Below are positions 36,615 through 43,400 of a stretch of DNA of 46,945 bases, one piece after another; position 1 is the stretch's first letter, and the number at the start of each line of letters is the position of its first letter. The position numbers and the translations under genes are program-made. The notes under the pieces are model-generated. The model worked only from the letters and a program-made list of their open reading frames with translations, searched no databases and was not told the DNA's origin. The stretch covers positions 1 to 46,945 of the IMG/VR virus record IMGVR_UViG_3300020202_000023; one strand, given 5' to 3'. The stretch comes from a virus.

Positions 36615-37316
36615 CTACCAGTTCCTCCCGCGGTGAGTGACACGGAGCTGGATGGCGCCCCGCTGGACATCGTCGCCCCGGCAGATCGCCTTCATCCGCT
36701 CGGCCTCGCTCCGCAGGTACCCGGTCTTGTCGAGGGGCAGGTTGCGGGCGAGGGCGATCTGGGCGGCGATGGAGTAGGCCACGGCCTGGAGCCAGCGCCG
36801 GGCGACGTCCATCGTGACCGCGCCGGTGTCAGCGTCACGCAGGAGCCGCACGCGGGCGTAGCGCCAGGTGTATGCGCCGTCCGGCACGGGCCAGGGATAG
36901 GCGGTGACGGTGGCGAGCTTCTCGATGTAGATGCGCGAGGGGCGCCCCTCCTGCGTCGTCTGCGGCAGGTTGAGGTACTCGTCTCGGCTCATGACGTAGA
37001 CCGGGGTAGCGGTCCCCGAGGAGCCGGTGACGGCGCCGATCTCGTCGTTGGGTCCGACGTGGACGTCGATGGTATCGGCGTCGAGGGCGTAGGAGCCGGT
37101 CCCGTCCGCGAACGCCTTCGTGGTGCGCTCGACAGTGCGCAGGACGACGCCCTCGGCCTGAAGGTTCATGAGCTCTAGGTTGAGGAAGTCCGACGCCATC
37201 CCGATCTCAGCGGCGCTGGGCTCCTTGCCCGCCATGAGCGTCCCGGTCAGCTGGTAGGCCATCCGGATGAGCTGGTCCCGGGTGAAGTCGAGCGAGTAGT
37301 TCGCGGAGACGGTCAC
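36615..37316 (-). CDS. P22 gp4-like head-to-tail adaptor
   Basis: A 233-residue protein from GTG 37316 (GTGA overlap). Residues 10-65 (FTRDQLIRMAYQLTGTLMAG, DFLNLELMNLQAEG) and 120-190 (DEYLNLPQTTQEGRPSRIYI) are the usual blocks of gp4/tail accessory factor proteins. It is somewhat longer than P22 gp4 (166). It forms the ring beneath the portal. Confidence 0.83.
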   Translation of the reverse strand: MTVSANYSLDFTRDQLIRMAYQLTGTLMAGKEPSAAEIGMASDFLNLELMNLQAEGVVLRTVERTTKAFADGTGSYALDADTIDVHVGPNDEIGAVTGSSGTATPVYVMSRDEYLNLPQTTQEGRPSRIYIEKLATVTAYPWPVPDGAYTWRYARVRLLRDADTGAVTMDVARRWLQAVAYSIAAQIALARNLPLDKTGYLRSEAERMKAICRGDDVQRGAIQLRVTHRGRNW

Positions 37317-37534
37317 CGGCGGGTCCTTCCGCGCGGGAGCGCCTGGGGCGTGGGCCCGGCGGCGTTCTCGCGGTCAAGATCGACCGCGACGCGCCCCTCG
37401 GCGTCATCTGGGCAGGCGAGCAGGCCCGCAGCGTCGAGCTTGAGCTCCGAGCGATGCCACTTGACGCCGCAGTAGTCGCAGTCGGTCGCGTAGTCCGGGG
37501 TCGAGCCGGTGAAGCTCCGGCCGATCGTCCTCAT
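37313..37534 (-). CDS. Small zinc-ribbon protein of the head-tail region
   Basis: A 73-residue protein; ATG 37534 forms an ATGA overlap (a GTG at 37543 is also in frame). CDYCGVKWHRSELKLDAAGL and a later CP give a half zinc site, a pattern found in small proteins next to gp4-like genes in podoviruses. It may be a minor assembly protein. Confidence 0.74.
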   Translation of the reverse strand: MRTIGRSFTGSTPDYATDCDYCGVKWHRSELKLDAAGLLACPDDAEGRVAVDLDRENAAGPTPQALPRGRTRR

Positions 37535-38349
37535 GCCGCCCACACGACGCGGGCCGAGCCCGACTTGTTGCGGATGTGTAGGTAGCCGCTGGTGCCTGTG
37601 GCGATGGTGACGTCGGAGTCGTTGAGGAGATCGATGTTCTTGGCGCGAAGGCGCGTAAGCGCATCGGCGATCTCAAACGCGTAAGGCTGCGACCAGCCGG
37701 AGGAGCCGCCGTCGAAGATGACGGTGTCCATCCAGAGATCGGAGAACGTCGGCGAAACTACGAAACCTTGCGACGGCTGCGAGGAGGCGCTCGCCGAGGT
37801 CGACACGAAAGTGGTCGACGTGACCTGCGCCCGGTTCGACCCCGTACCGAGTAGGAGCGCCGCACCGCCATCGAGGGTGCCGCACTCGTGATAGCAGTTC
37901 CGCATCACGAAGTCGGTAGAGCTGACCTGGATGCGGTTGTTCGTCGTGGAGACCGTCGACGACGGAAAGTACAGGTTCGCGAGGGTGACCCCGGCGGCCG
38001 ATACGGTGAACAGGTTGATGTCGGCGCCCCGAATGAACTTCGGGCGGTTGCTGCCGGTGCCCTCGCCGACGAGCGTGATCCCCGCCTTGGCGAGCGCCTG
38101 GGCGCTCGTGAGCGTCTCCATGTGGCCCGACAGGCACACGATGGTGTCCCCCGCCGAAGCGTTCGTGTACGCCTGCGAGAGCGTCGCGAGCGGCCGGATG
38201 CGCTCCTTACCCCGGGGAGAGGCGGCGTCCGACCCCGTGACGGAGTAGACGTACCAGATGTTCCCGGAGGTGTAGAGCGGGGAGACGGTGGCGAGCTCGT
38301 CGCCGGTGCTGCCGCCTACACCCGTGCTGTAGATATTCGGGCTCGCCAA
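37531..38349 (-). CDS. Beta-helix virion protein (paralog of 38428 gene)
   Basis: A 272-residue protein from TTG 38349, with GGAGG 8 bases upstream. TIVCLSGHMETLTSAQALAK then AGITLVGEGTGSNRPKF matches LVLPGHTETI and VAIIGLGRGTARPTITF in the neighbour, so the two arose by duplication. Repeated turns (LFTVSAAGVTLANLYF, STDFVMRNCYHECG) suggest a right-handed beta-helix. Adjacent to coat, it may be a capsid decoration or a short fibre. Translation may be controlled by the RNA structure upstream. Confidence 0.74.
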   Translation of the reverse strand: MASPNIYSTGVGGSTGDELATVSPLYTSGNIWYVYSVTGSDAASPRGKERIRPLATLSQAYTNASAGDTIVCLSGHMETLTSAQALAKAGITLVGEGTGSNRPKFIRGADINLFTVSAAGVTLANLYFPSSTVSTTNNRIQVSSTDFVMRNCYHECGTLDGGAALLLGTGSNRAQVTSTTFVSTSASASSQPSQGFVVSPTFSDLWMDTVIFDGGSSGWSQPYAFEIADALTRLRAKNIDLLNDSDVTIATGTSGYLHIRNKSGSARVVWAA

Positions 38350-38416
38350 GGCTCAATCCTCCGAAAGGCTCGGGCCAGGGACGCCCGGGGAGATCGAGCC
38401 TTGGCGTCCCTGGCCC
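38348..38416 (-). promoter_or_regulatory. Perfect 14-bp hairpin with pseudoknot potential over a TTG start
   Basis: GGGCCAGGGACGCC (38372-38385) and GGCGTCCCTGGCCC (38403-38416) pair perfectly. The loop contains GAGCCTT (plus, 38396-38402), complementary to AAGGCTC at 38365-38371 and again at 38348-38354. The last copy covers the TTG start of the gene at 37531-38349. An H-type pseudoknot could therefore block or set ribosome access; it may also act as a partial terminator. Confidence 0.62.
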
Positions 38417-38427
38417 TACGTGATGGC

Positions 38428-39420
38428 TTACGAGTCGGCGGCCGGGCAGAGGATGGCCGAAGCCGAGTCTGCCGTGACGCAGTAGTTGACCCCGAACCGA
38501 TACGTGGTCGTGAACGTCGCGAAGCCGAGCGAGGCGGGCCCCGTTCCGCTGTCGTTGACGTGGTACACGTTGCCGTGCACGAACCCGGTCGAGGTGGCGT
38601 GGGGATCGATCACGAACTTCGAGCTCGCGGTCTTGTTCGCGAGCTGGTTGTTCAAGATCAGGTTGTCGAGGAGGGCCGCGTTGTCGAGGTCGAGGAGGAC
38701 CCCGGTCGCCGCGGTGGCCACCGCCGCCGTGATGGTGTTGCCGATGATCTTGAGCCGGTCGACCGCCCCCGTGGTCGTGACGACCGACGTGATCTCCGCC
38801 GCGGTGGCGCCGTAGATGTAGTTGCCTGCGATGAGGCAGTCATCTGCGGCGGCCGACAGCTTGATAAAGTCGGTGCAGAGCTGATCGGCGTCGACGCCGA
38901 CCTCCGCCTCGTTGTTCACGAACTGGAACCCCGCGGCGGTCACGTTCAACGGGTTTGCGACCGTCAGGGCCGTCGTCCCTGCAGGGCCGGCGGCCTTGAA
39001 GACCATGTTCTTGATGAGCACGTTCGCCACGTCGATGTCGAGCTGCGCGTTGGCGTGGTTGAACGTGATCGTCGGGCGGGCGGTGCCCCGGCCGAGGCCG
39101 ATGATGGCGACGTTGGCCTTGATGTTCGACCAGGCGTCACCATCGTTTCCGATGGTCTCGGTGTGTCCCGGCAGCACGAGCACGACGTCGCCCCGGGTGG
39201 CCACGCACTGGCGCAGCGCCACGTTGATGCTGGCGTTGAGCCGCGCACCGAGGCCGGGCGGATCGTAGTCGTACTCGGTGACGGTGGTGCCGTTGCCGCG
39301 CACGAAGAAGACGTTCCCCCCGGGCGGGAGAACGACCGAGTGGCCGAGGTCCACCCCCGCCGGCTGGATGCTCACCGGCAGGAGGGGGACGTCGCTGAAT
39401 CCGTCGAGGAGGCCGGCCAT
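38428..39420 (-). CDS. Beta-helix virion protein (paralog of 37531 gene)
   Basis: A 330-residue protein from ATG 39420, directly downstream of coat. RGDVVLVLPGHTETIGNDGD, then VAIIGLGRGTARPTITF, then rungs (VANVLIKNMVFKAAG, DDCLIAGNYIYG, LKIIGNTITAAVA). It is likely a trimeric beta-helix attached to the head. The same GHTETI block occurs in the neighbour, supporting duplication. Specific role inferred from position beside the coat gene. Confidence 0.76.
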   Translation of the reverse strand: MAGLLDGFSDVPLLPVSIQPAGVDLGHSVVLPPGGNVFFVRGNGTTVTEYDYDPPGLGARLNASINVALRQCVATRGDVVLVLPGHTETIGNDGDAWSNIKANVAIIGLGRGTARPTITFNHANAQLDIDVANVLIKNMVFKAAGPAGTTALTVANPLNVTAAGFQFVNNEAEVGVDADQLCTDFIKLSAAADDCLIAGNYIYGATAAEITSVVTTTGAVDRLKIIGNTITAAVATAATGVLLDLDNAALLDNLILNNQLANKTASSKFVIDPHATSTGFVHGNVYHVNDSGTGPASLGFATFTTTYRFGVNYCVTADSASAILCPAADS

Positions 39421-39421
39421 G

Positions 39422-40333
39422 TTAGGTGTTCCCCTGGTACCAGCCGCGCGGATCCGACCAGCCGTGCGCCTCGCGGTAGGACACGCCGAACTTCATCACC
39501 TCGGCGTCGTTGTCCACCCAGCTGCGGCGACGGAGCTTGCGCCGGTGCCGCCACTGCAGGCCGTTGTCGGCGTCGGTGATGGCGCCCCACGCGGTCGTCG
39601 AGGAGGCATCCCAGTACTTGATCGGGATGACCTCGATGCCGAGCTTCTTGACGACGTTGATCTCGTTGTTGCCGCTCTCGGGCACCTGGGCGGAGCCGAG
39701 GATCCCCTCCCACACGGCCCACTGGACGAGGGGGCAGACGATCTTCTTGATCGTGTAGCCCTCGGTGATGCCGTTCGGGGACGGATACTTGCCGACCTTC
39801 GTGATGGCGGCGATGAGGGCCGCGCGCGACGGGGTCGCGTAAGTGTCGGCGATGTTCGACCACGTCTGCCCGTAGGGAGTCGTGTGCGAGGCGTTCCCGA
39901 GGCACAGGTTGTCGACGCCACCGGGGTAGTCGGTGTTCGTCGACCGGATCAACATCGCGGTCGCGTCGATGTCCTGGGTCTTGTAACCCGAGCGGACGAG
40001 GCGCTTGGCGGCGTTGATGTACTTGTCGTACTTGCTGTCCTCGAGCGCCTCCTCGGCGATGTGCAGGTGAAGCGCCATCGTGCGGCTGATGTAGCGCTTG
40101 ACCCCGCCCTCCTGGATGTTGCCCACGGCGGCGGTTGCGCCCTCGGGCTTCTCCTGGAGGAGGAGGGTGCCGGCGACCTCGGCGTCGTCCTCGTAGTTGT
40201 CCGACATGGACTTGATTTCCAGGTACTTCGGAAAGAGCAGGTCCTTCTCGGGCGACTCGGTCGGATCGGTGATGATGTTGTCGAGCGTCGCCTTGAGGTT
40301 TCGGTACTGCGCAGAGTTGGTGAAAATAGCCAT
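39422..40333 (-). CDS. Major capsid (coat) protein
   Basis: A 303-residue protein from ATG 40333 behind GAGGAGC. It follows scaffold and decoration-type genes, the normal place for coat. YINAAKRLVRSGYKTQDIDA, NAASHTTPYGQTWSN-like and VVKKLGIEVIPIKYWDASST match the general HK97-fold plan: a helical spine, an extended E-loop and a beta P-domain. No cleavage site is obvious. Length is shorter than P22 coat (430). Confidence 0.82.
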   Translation of the reverse strand: MAIFTNSAQYRNLKATLDNIITDPTESPEKDLLFPKYLEIKSMSDNYEDDAEVAGTLLLQEKPEGATAAVGNIQEGGVKRYISRTMALHLHIAEEALEDSKYDKYINAAKRLVRSGYKTQDIDATAMLIRSTNTDYPGGVDNLCLGNASHTTPYGQTWSNIADTYATPSRAALIAAITKVGKYPSPNGITEGYTIKKIVCPLVQWAVWEGILGSAQVPESGNNEINVVKKLGIEVIPIKYWDASSTTAWGAITDADNGLQWRHRRKLRRRSWVDNDAEVMKFGVSYREAHGWSDPRGWYQGNT

Positions 40334-40352
40334 TTTCTTAGCTCCTCAGGGC

Positions 40353-40961
40353 CTAGTCGCCGCTCGTGCTGAACTGGGGCTGGTTGCTCTCGTTGACCTC
40401 GACGAGATACTTGGCCCGGGTGGAGGTGACGTCGTTCAGGGGATCCGACGCGATGCCGACGATGCGCCACTGCGCGGCCGTGGCCACGTGCGTGGAGATG
40501 TCGAGGGCGTAGGCGGACCGGCCGGTGGCCGTGGAACCAGCCGCAGCGACGTGGTCGCAGTTCTCGCCGACGACGCCGTGAGCGGCGGCGACGGTGGTGA
40601 CCGACGAGCCGTCATCGGCGTCGACCTCGAAGACGGTGTCGCGCGCCAGGATCACGCGCACGCGCGACTCGTTGACCGAGCCGACAGTGGACGGCGAGAA
40701 CGTGGTGCTCGCGGGGAGATAGTTCCCCTTCCGCAGCACGCCGCTCTCGTTGTACTGCTCGACGCCGTCGGCGATGCCGAGGATGTCGGTGTCGCCCGCC
40801 GCGGCGACCTCGATGGTGCCGTCGTCGACCTTCTTGACCGGGTCGCCCCGGAAGATCGCGGTCGCGTAGCCGCTCGCCACCGGCCAGACCTCGACCACCG
40901 GGGTCCGGCTGCCGTTCCGCATCTTGTTGAAGCGGAATCCGCCATACGTGTTGTTCGCCAT
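40353..40961 (-). CDS. Head decoration protein-like
   Basis: A 202-residue protein from ATG 40961 (GGAGGAACGAGTCC upstream). GGFRFNKMRNGSRTPVVEVW, FRGDPVKKVDDGTIEVAAAG, ILGIADGVEQY then YLPAST is the pattern of small beta-barrel capsid-surface proteins next to coat in many phages. It probably decorates or cements the capsid. Confidence 0.75.
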   Translation of the reverse strand: MANNTYGGFRFNKMRNGSRTPVVEVWPVASGYATAIFRGDPVKKVDDGTIEVAAAGDTDILGIADGVEQYNESGVLRKGNYLPASTTFSPSTVGSVNESRVRVILARDTVFEVDADDGSSVTTVAAAHGVVGENCDHVAAAGSTATGRSAYALDISTHVATAAQWRIVGIASDPLNDVTSTRAKYLVEVNESNQPQFSTSGD

Positions 40962-40976
40962 GGACTCGTTCCTCCG

Positions 40977-41396
40977 TTACGTCCGTGAGAACTCGACCTC
41001 TTGCGTGGTCAGGTTCTGTGCCAGGCGTCCGGTGGGGCCGCGTACGCCGTCGAGGCCACCCGGCCTCAAAATCGTCTGGTCGATGGCCGCTTGTCGGTCC
41101 TGGCCGCGCTTGTACTCGGCCATCCAGACATCGCGGGGGCAGGACATGAGGACCATGCCGCGCCAGGTGATGGTGTCGCCGTCCTTGGCGACCTTGCCGC
41201 CCTTGATCCGCGGCCCGTCCTTGCGGGCGCGCTCGATCTCGAAGCCGAGCTCGGCGAGGGCGGACACGCCGCACATCTCGTCATTCGGATTCGCGAACTT
41301 GTATTCGCGGTTGGGATCTTTGCCGACGATGACGGTGTTCGAGTCACCGTCGACGGCGCGGGACGGGGGATCGATGCGCTTGAGGGTCTCAGCCAA
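40977..41396 (-). CDS. Conserved structural-region protein
   Basis: A 139-residue protein. The frame opens at TTG 41396, with a ribosome-binding site that is weak or far (GGAGGAAG, 15 bases). WRGMVLMSCPRDVWMAEYKR then QAAIDQTILRPGGLDG is a block I know from unnamed phage proteins between scaffold and coat. It may be a head maturation or decoration protein. The start is uncertain. Confidence 0.72.
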   Translation of the reverse strand: MAETLKRIDPPSRAVDGDSNTVIVGKDPNREYKFANPNDEMCGVSALAELGFEIERARKDGPRIKGGKVAKDGDTITWRGMVLMSCPRDVWMAEYKRGQDRQAAIDQTILRPGGLDGVRGPTGRLAQNLTTQEVEFSRT

Positions 41397-41469
41397 GAGG
41401 GAAAGCTGCTTCCTCCGCTTCGAAGACCCCCGTCCGCTCGCTGCCTGCGGCGACAGCGGGACACGGCCC

Positions 41470-41496
41470 CCTCCCCTGAAGGGGAGGTTGTTTGTC
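41470..41496 (+). terminator. Plus-strand terminator-like hairpin inside the leftward operon
   Basis: CCTCCCC, loop TGAA, GGGGAGG, followed by TTGTTTGT on the plus strand: a classical rho-independent form, but facing against the operon. It lies in the 144-base gap between scaffold and the gene at 40977. It might stop antisense transcription. On the minus strand the 3' arm is GGGGAGG. Confidence 0.55.
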
Positions 41497-41540
41497 AGCG
41501 TGATGGTTTGTAAGCTACGTCGTCAATTCTGGTCTGGGGA

Positions 41541-42443
41541 CTACTCGGTCGGCTCGGCGGCCTGCCGGCGCTCCCATCCCTGGTACATCTGCGCCCACTT
41601 CGAATAGGCGTCCTCCTCCGACAGGTGGGGATAGGCGGCGGTGGCGAGCTTCATCTGCTCGCGGGACAGGCGCATCTCGCGCGGCGTCGAGCGGGCGCCG
41701 GCCTGGGCGGGGACGGCGCCGTAACGGGCTTGCTGCGCCGGGGAGGCCGCGGGCCGGGACGGGCGCAAGATCCCGAACCTCTCGCCCGCCTGGCGGAAGG
41801 CCTCGCGGCTCGTCTCGAGCGTGGGGTGCTCTCCCTTCTTCGCGAGCTCGGCGGCCATTTGGTTATAGAGGCCGTAAGCGTAGCGGGCGGCTTCCCGGTC
41901 CGCGATGACCGCGCCGAACTCGGAGCGAAGGATGGCCTCCTCGTAGGAGCCCTCGGGCTGCGCTTGAGGGACACGCTTGGTGATACGCTGCTCGAGTCGC
42001 TCCTCGCGGAGATCCTGGCGCTTCTCCTCGAGATCGTAGAAGCGCTTGCGCAGCCGCTCGATCTCGCCGGGGTCCGTGATGGCCTGGGAGCGCAACGCGA
42101 GCTGGATCGACTCCTGCTCTTGCCGGATGTGGTTGATCTCGCGCTTGTAGGGATCGCCGTCGTCCTCTCGCTGGGGCGGCGGCTGGTACTGCTGCGGCTG
42201 CGGGCGGGACAGCGCCGCGCGGAGCTCCTGCATCTCCCGGGCGAGCTGCTCGCGCTGCTCGCGCTCCTGGCGCAGCTGCGTGGCCATCTCGTCGTAGCGC
42301 TCGCGGTTGCGCGCCTCGCGGCGCTCCTTGCGGGAGCCGAGCTGGACCTTGACGCCGCCCTCGGGGTCGGCGACGACTGCGGGCTTGTCGTCGTCGTCCT
42401 CGAGATCGGGATTCTGCTTCTCTGCGGTGTTTTCCTGGGCCAT
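41541..42443 (-). CDS. Scaffolding protein
   Basis: A 300-residue protein from ATG 42443 (GAGGAGCGAGCCC upstream). Acidic N-terminus (NPDLEDDDDKPAVV), long coiled coil (RERYDEMATQLRQEREQREQ), Gln-rich linker, further helices and a C-terminal helical domain. That composition, and the place between portal and coat, is diagnostic. It guides capsid assembly and is lost before packaging. P22 scaffold is 303 residues. Confidence 0.85.
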   Translation of the reverse strand: MAQENTAEKQNPDLEDDDDKPAVVADPEGGVKVQLGSRKERREARNRERYDEMATQLRQEREQREQLAREMQELRAALSRPQPQQYQPPPQREDDGDPYKREINHIRQEQESIQLALRSQAITDPGEIERLRKRFYDLEEKRQDLREERLEQRITKRVPQAQPEGSYEEAILRSEFGAVIADREAARYAYGLYNQMAAELAKKGEHPTLETSREAFRQAGERFGILRPSRPAASPAQQARYGAVPAQAGARSTPREMRLSREQMKLATAAYPHLSEEDAYSKWAQMYQGWERRQAAEPTE

Positions 42444-42454
42444 GGGCTCGCTCC

Positions 42455-42943
42455 TCACATGTCAACGAAGTCGGGGGGATCGAAGCGGGGGACGACAGAG
42501 TCATCGACCACGTATTGGTGCCGGCCGTCGTCGCCGACCTTGATCGAGATCTTCCCTTCGCCCATCAAGCGCAGGACGTCCTCGGAGCCGACGATGTCGC
42601 CCGAGCGCAAGAACATGAACTCGACGTCACCGCCCTCGGTCCGGTCGACGACGTGCCGCCACGGCGACAGGCGCGCCACCCAGACGATGTGCCCGAGGTC
42701 GATGCCCTGGGATCGCAAGTGGTCCATGGCGCCGAGGCCGGCGGCCACGACGATGGCGCGCGGGGTCTGGTTCTTCTCGCGGCTCTTGGTGGTCTCCGGC
42801 TTGACGATGACGCCGTCCTTCGCGAAGGTGTCGCGCGTCGCCATCTCCTCGGGGAGCATGTAGACGATGATGCGGTCGTAGGCCGGCTGGTACGGGTAGG
42901 CCGGGACGTTGAAGGCCTTGAGGCGCTCGTCAAGCAGGGACAT
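42455..42943 (-). CDS. GroES/Cpn10-like co-chaperonin
   Basis: A 162-residue protein. YDRIIVYMLPEE matches the DRVIV start of GroES; KDGVIVKPETTK is like the mobile-loop exit; RAIVVAAGLG matches GEVLAVG; GIDLGHIVWV matches VKVGDIV; LRSGDIVG matches the closing ESDIL strand. Its place before scaffold and coat fits a phage co-chaperonin for coat folding, as T4 gp31 is. The longer C-terminal tail is unusual. The mobile-loop tip is unclear. Confidence 0.62.
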   Translation of the reverse strand: MSLLDERLKAFNVPAYPYQPAYDRIIVYMLPEEMATRDTFAKDGVIVKPETTKSREKNQTPRAIVVAAGLGAMDHLRSQGIDLGHIVWVARLSPWRHVVDRTEGGDVEFMFLRSGDIVGSEDVLRLMGEGKISIKVGDDGRHQYVVDDSVVPRFDPPDFVDM

Positions 42944-43142
42944 TGCCCACCACCTTCTCGAGGATGGCTGTCGCAGCGTCGATGCGCGAGACTGCGCGCC
43001 GAACCTCGTTCGCGAGCTCGCCCGGCTGCTTGATCTCGAGGTTTTCGCCCTCCAGGAGGGCGCCGCCGAACATGATCTCTGCCTCGTGCCTCTTCATCTC
43101 GATGACGGCGGTTGCGTCGCTCACGGCTATGAGGCGGGCCAT
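42930..43142 (-). CDS. Small hypothetical protein
   Basis: A 70-residue protein from ATG 43142 (GGAGGAG upstream; overlaps the previous TGA). MARLIAVSDATAVIEMKRHE looks like strands, then ANEVRRAVSRIDAATAILEK a helix. It overlaps the GroES-like gene by 14 bases. Function unknown. Confidence 0.72.
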   Translation of the reverse strand: MARLIAVSDATAVIEMKRHEAEIMFGGALLEGENLEIKQPGELANEVRRAVSRIDAATAILEKVVGNVPA

Positions 43143-43384
43143 CACTTTCTCCTCCCGGCGGTCTCTTTGCGGGCGAGGTCGATGACCCAGTCGAGCGCCT
43201 GGATCTCGCCGCCGTAGAAGCGAAGGGAGTTGAGATCTCCCTCCTGCGACTGCGTGGCGAGGACGGTGTTTTCGGAGATGAGCTTGCGGTACTGGCGCAT
43301 CGTCTCGATGAACGCCTGGGTGGCGGCCATCGTCCGCCACTCCTCTCTTGTGTCCGGGGAGAGTCGTTCGAAGGGGCTATCCAT
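43142..43384 (-). CDS. Small helical hypothetical protein
   Basis: An 80-residue protein from ATG 43384. AATQAFIETMRQYRKLISEN, then YGGEIQALDWVIDLARKE is a helical pattern found in small proteins between portal and scaffold. It may be an assembly factor. Not named. Confidence 0.72.
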   Translation of the reverse strand: MDSPFERLSPDTREEWRTMAATQAFIETMRQYRKLISENTVLATQSQEGDLNSLRFYGGEIQALDWVIDLARKETAGRRK

Positions 43385-43400
43385 GGGTCACTCCTGGGGG

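Noticed and set aside
34923-37178. A 751-codon plus-strand open frame
   Set aside because: It is antisense to the tailspike and gp4-like genes; its Arg/Val/Asp-rich composition is what high-GC DNA gives in the opposite frame, and it has no domain pattern.
37888-39579. A 563-codon plus-strand open frame
   Set aside because: Antisense shadow of the two beta-helix genes, with RRG/DRR-type low-complexity translation.
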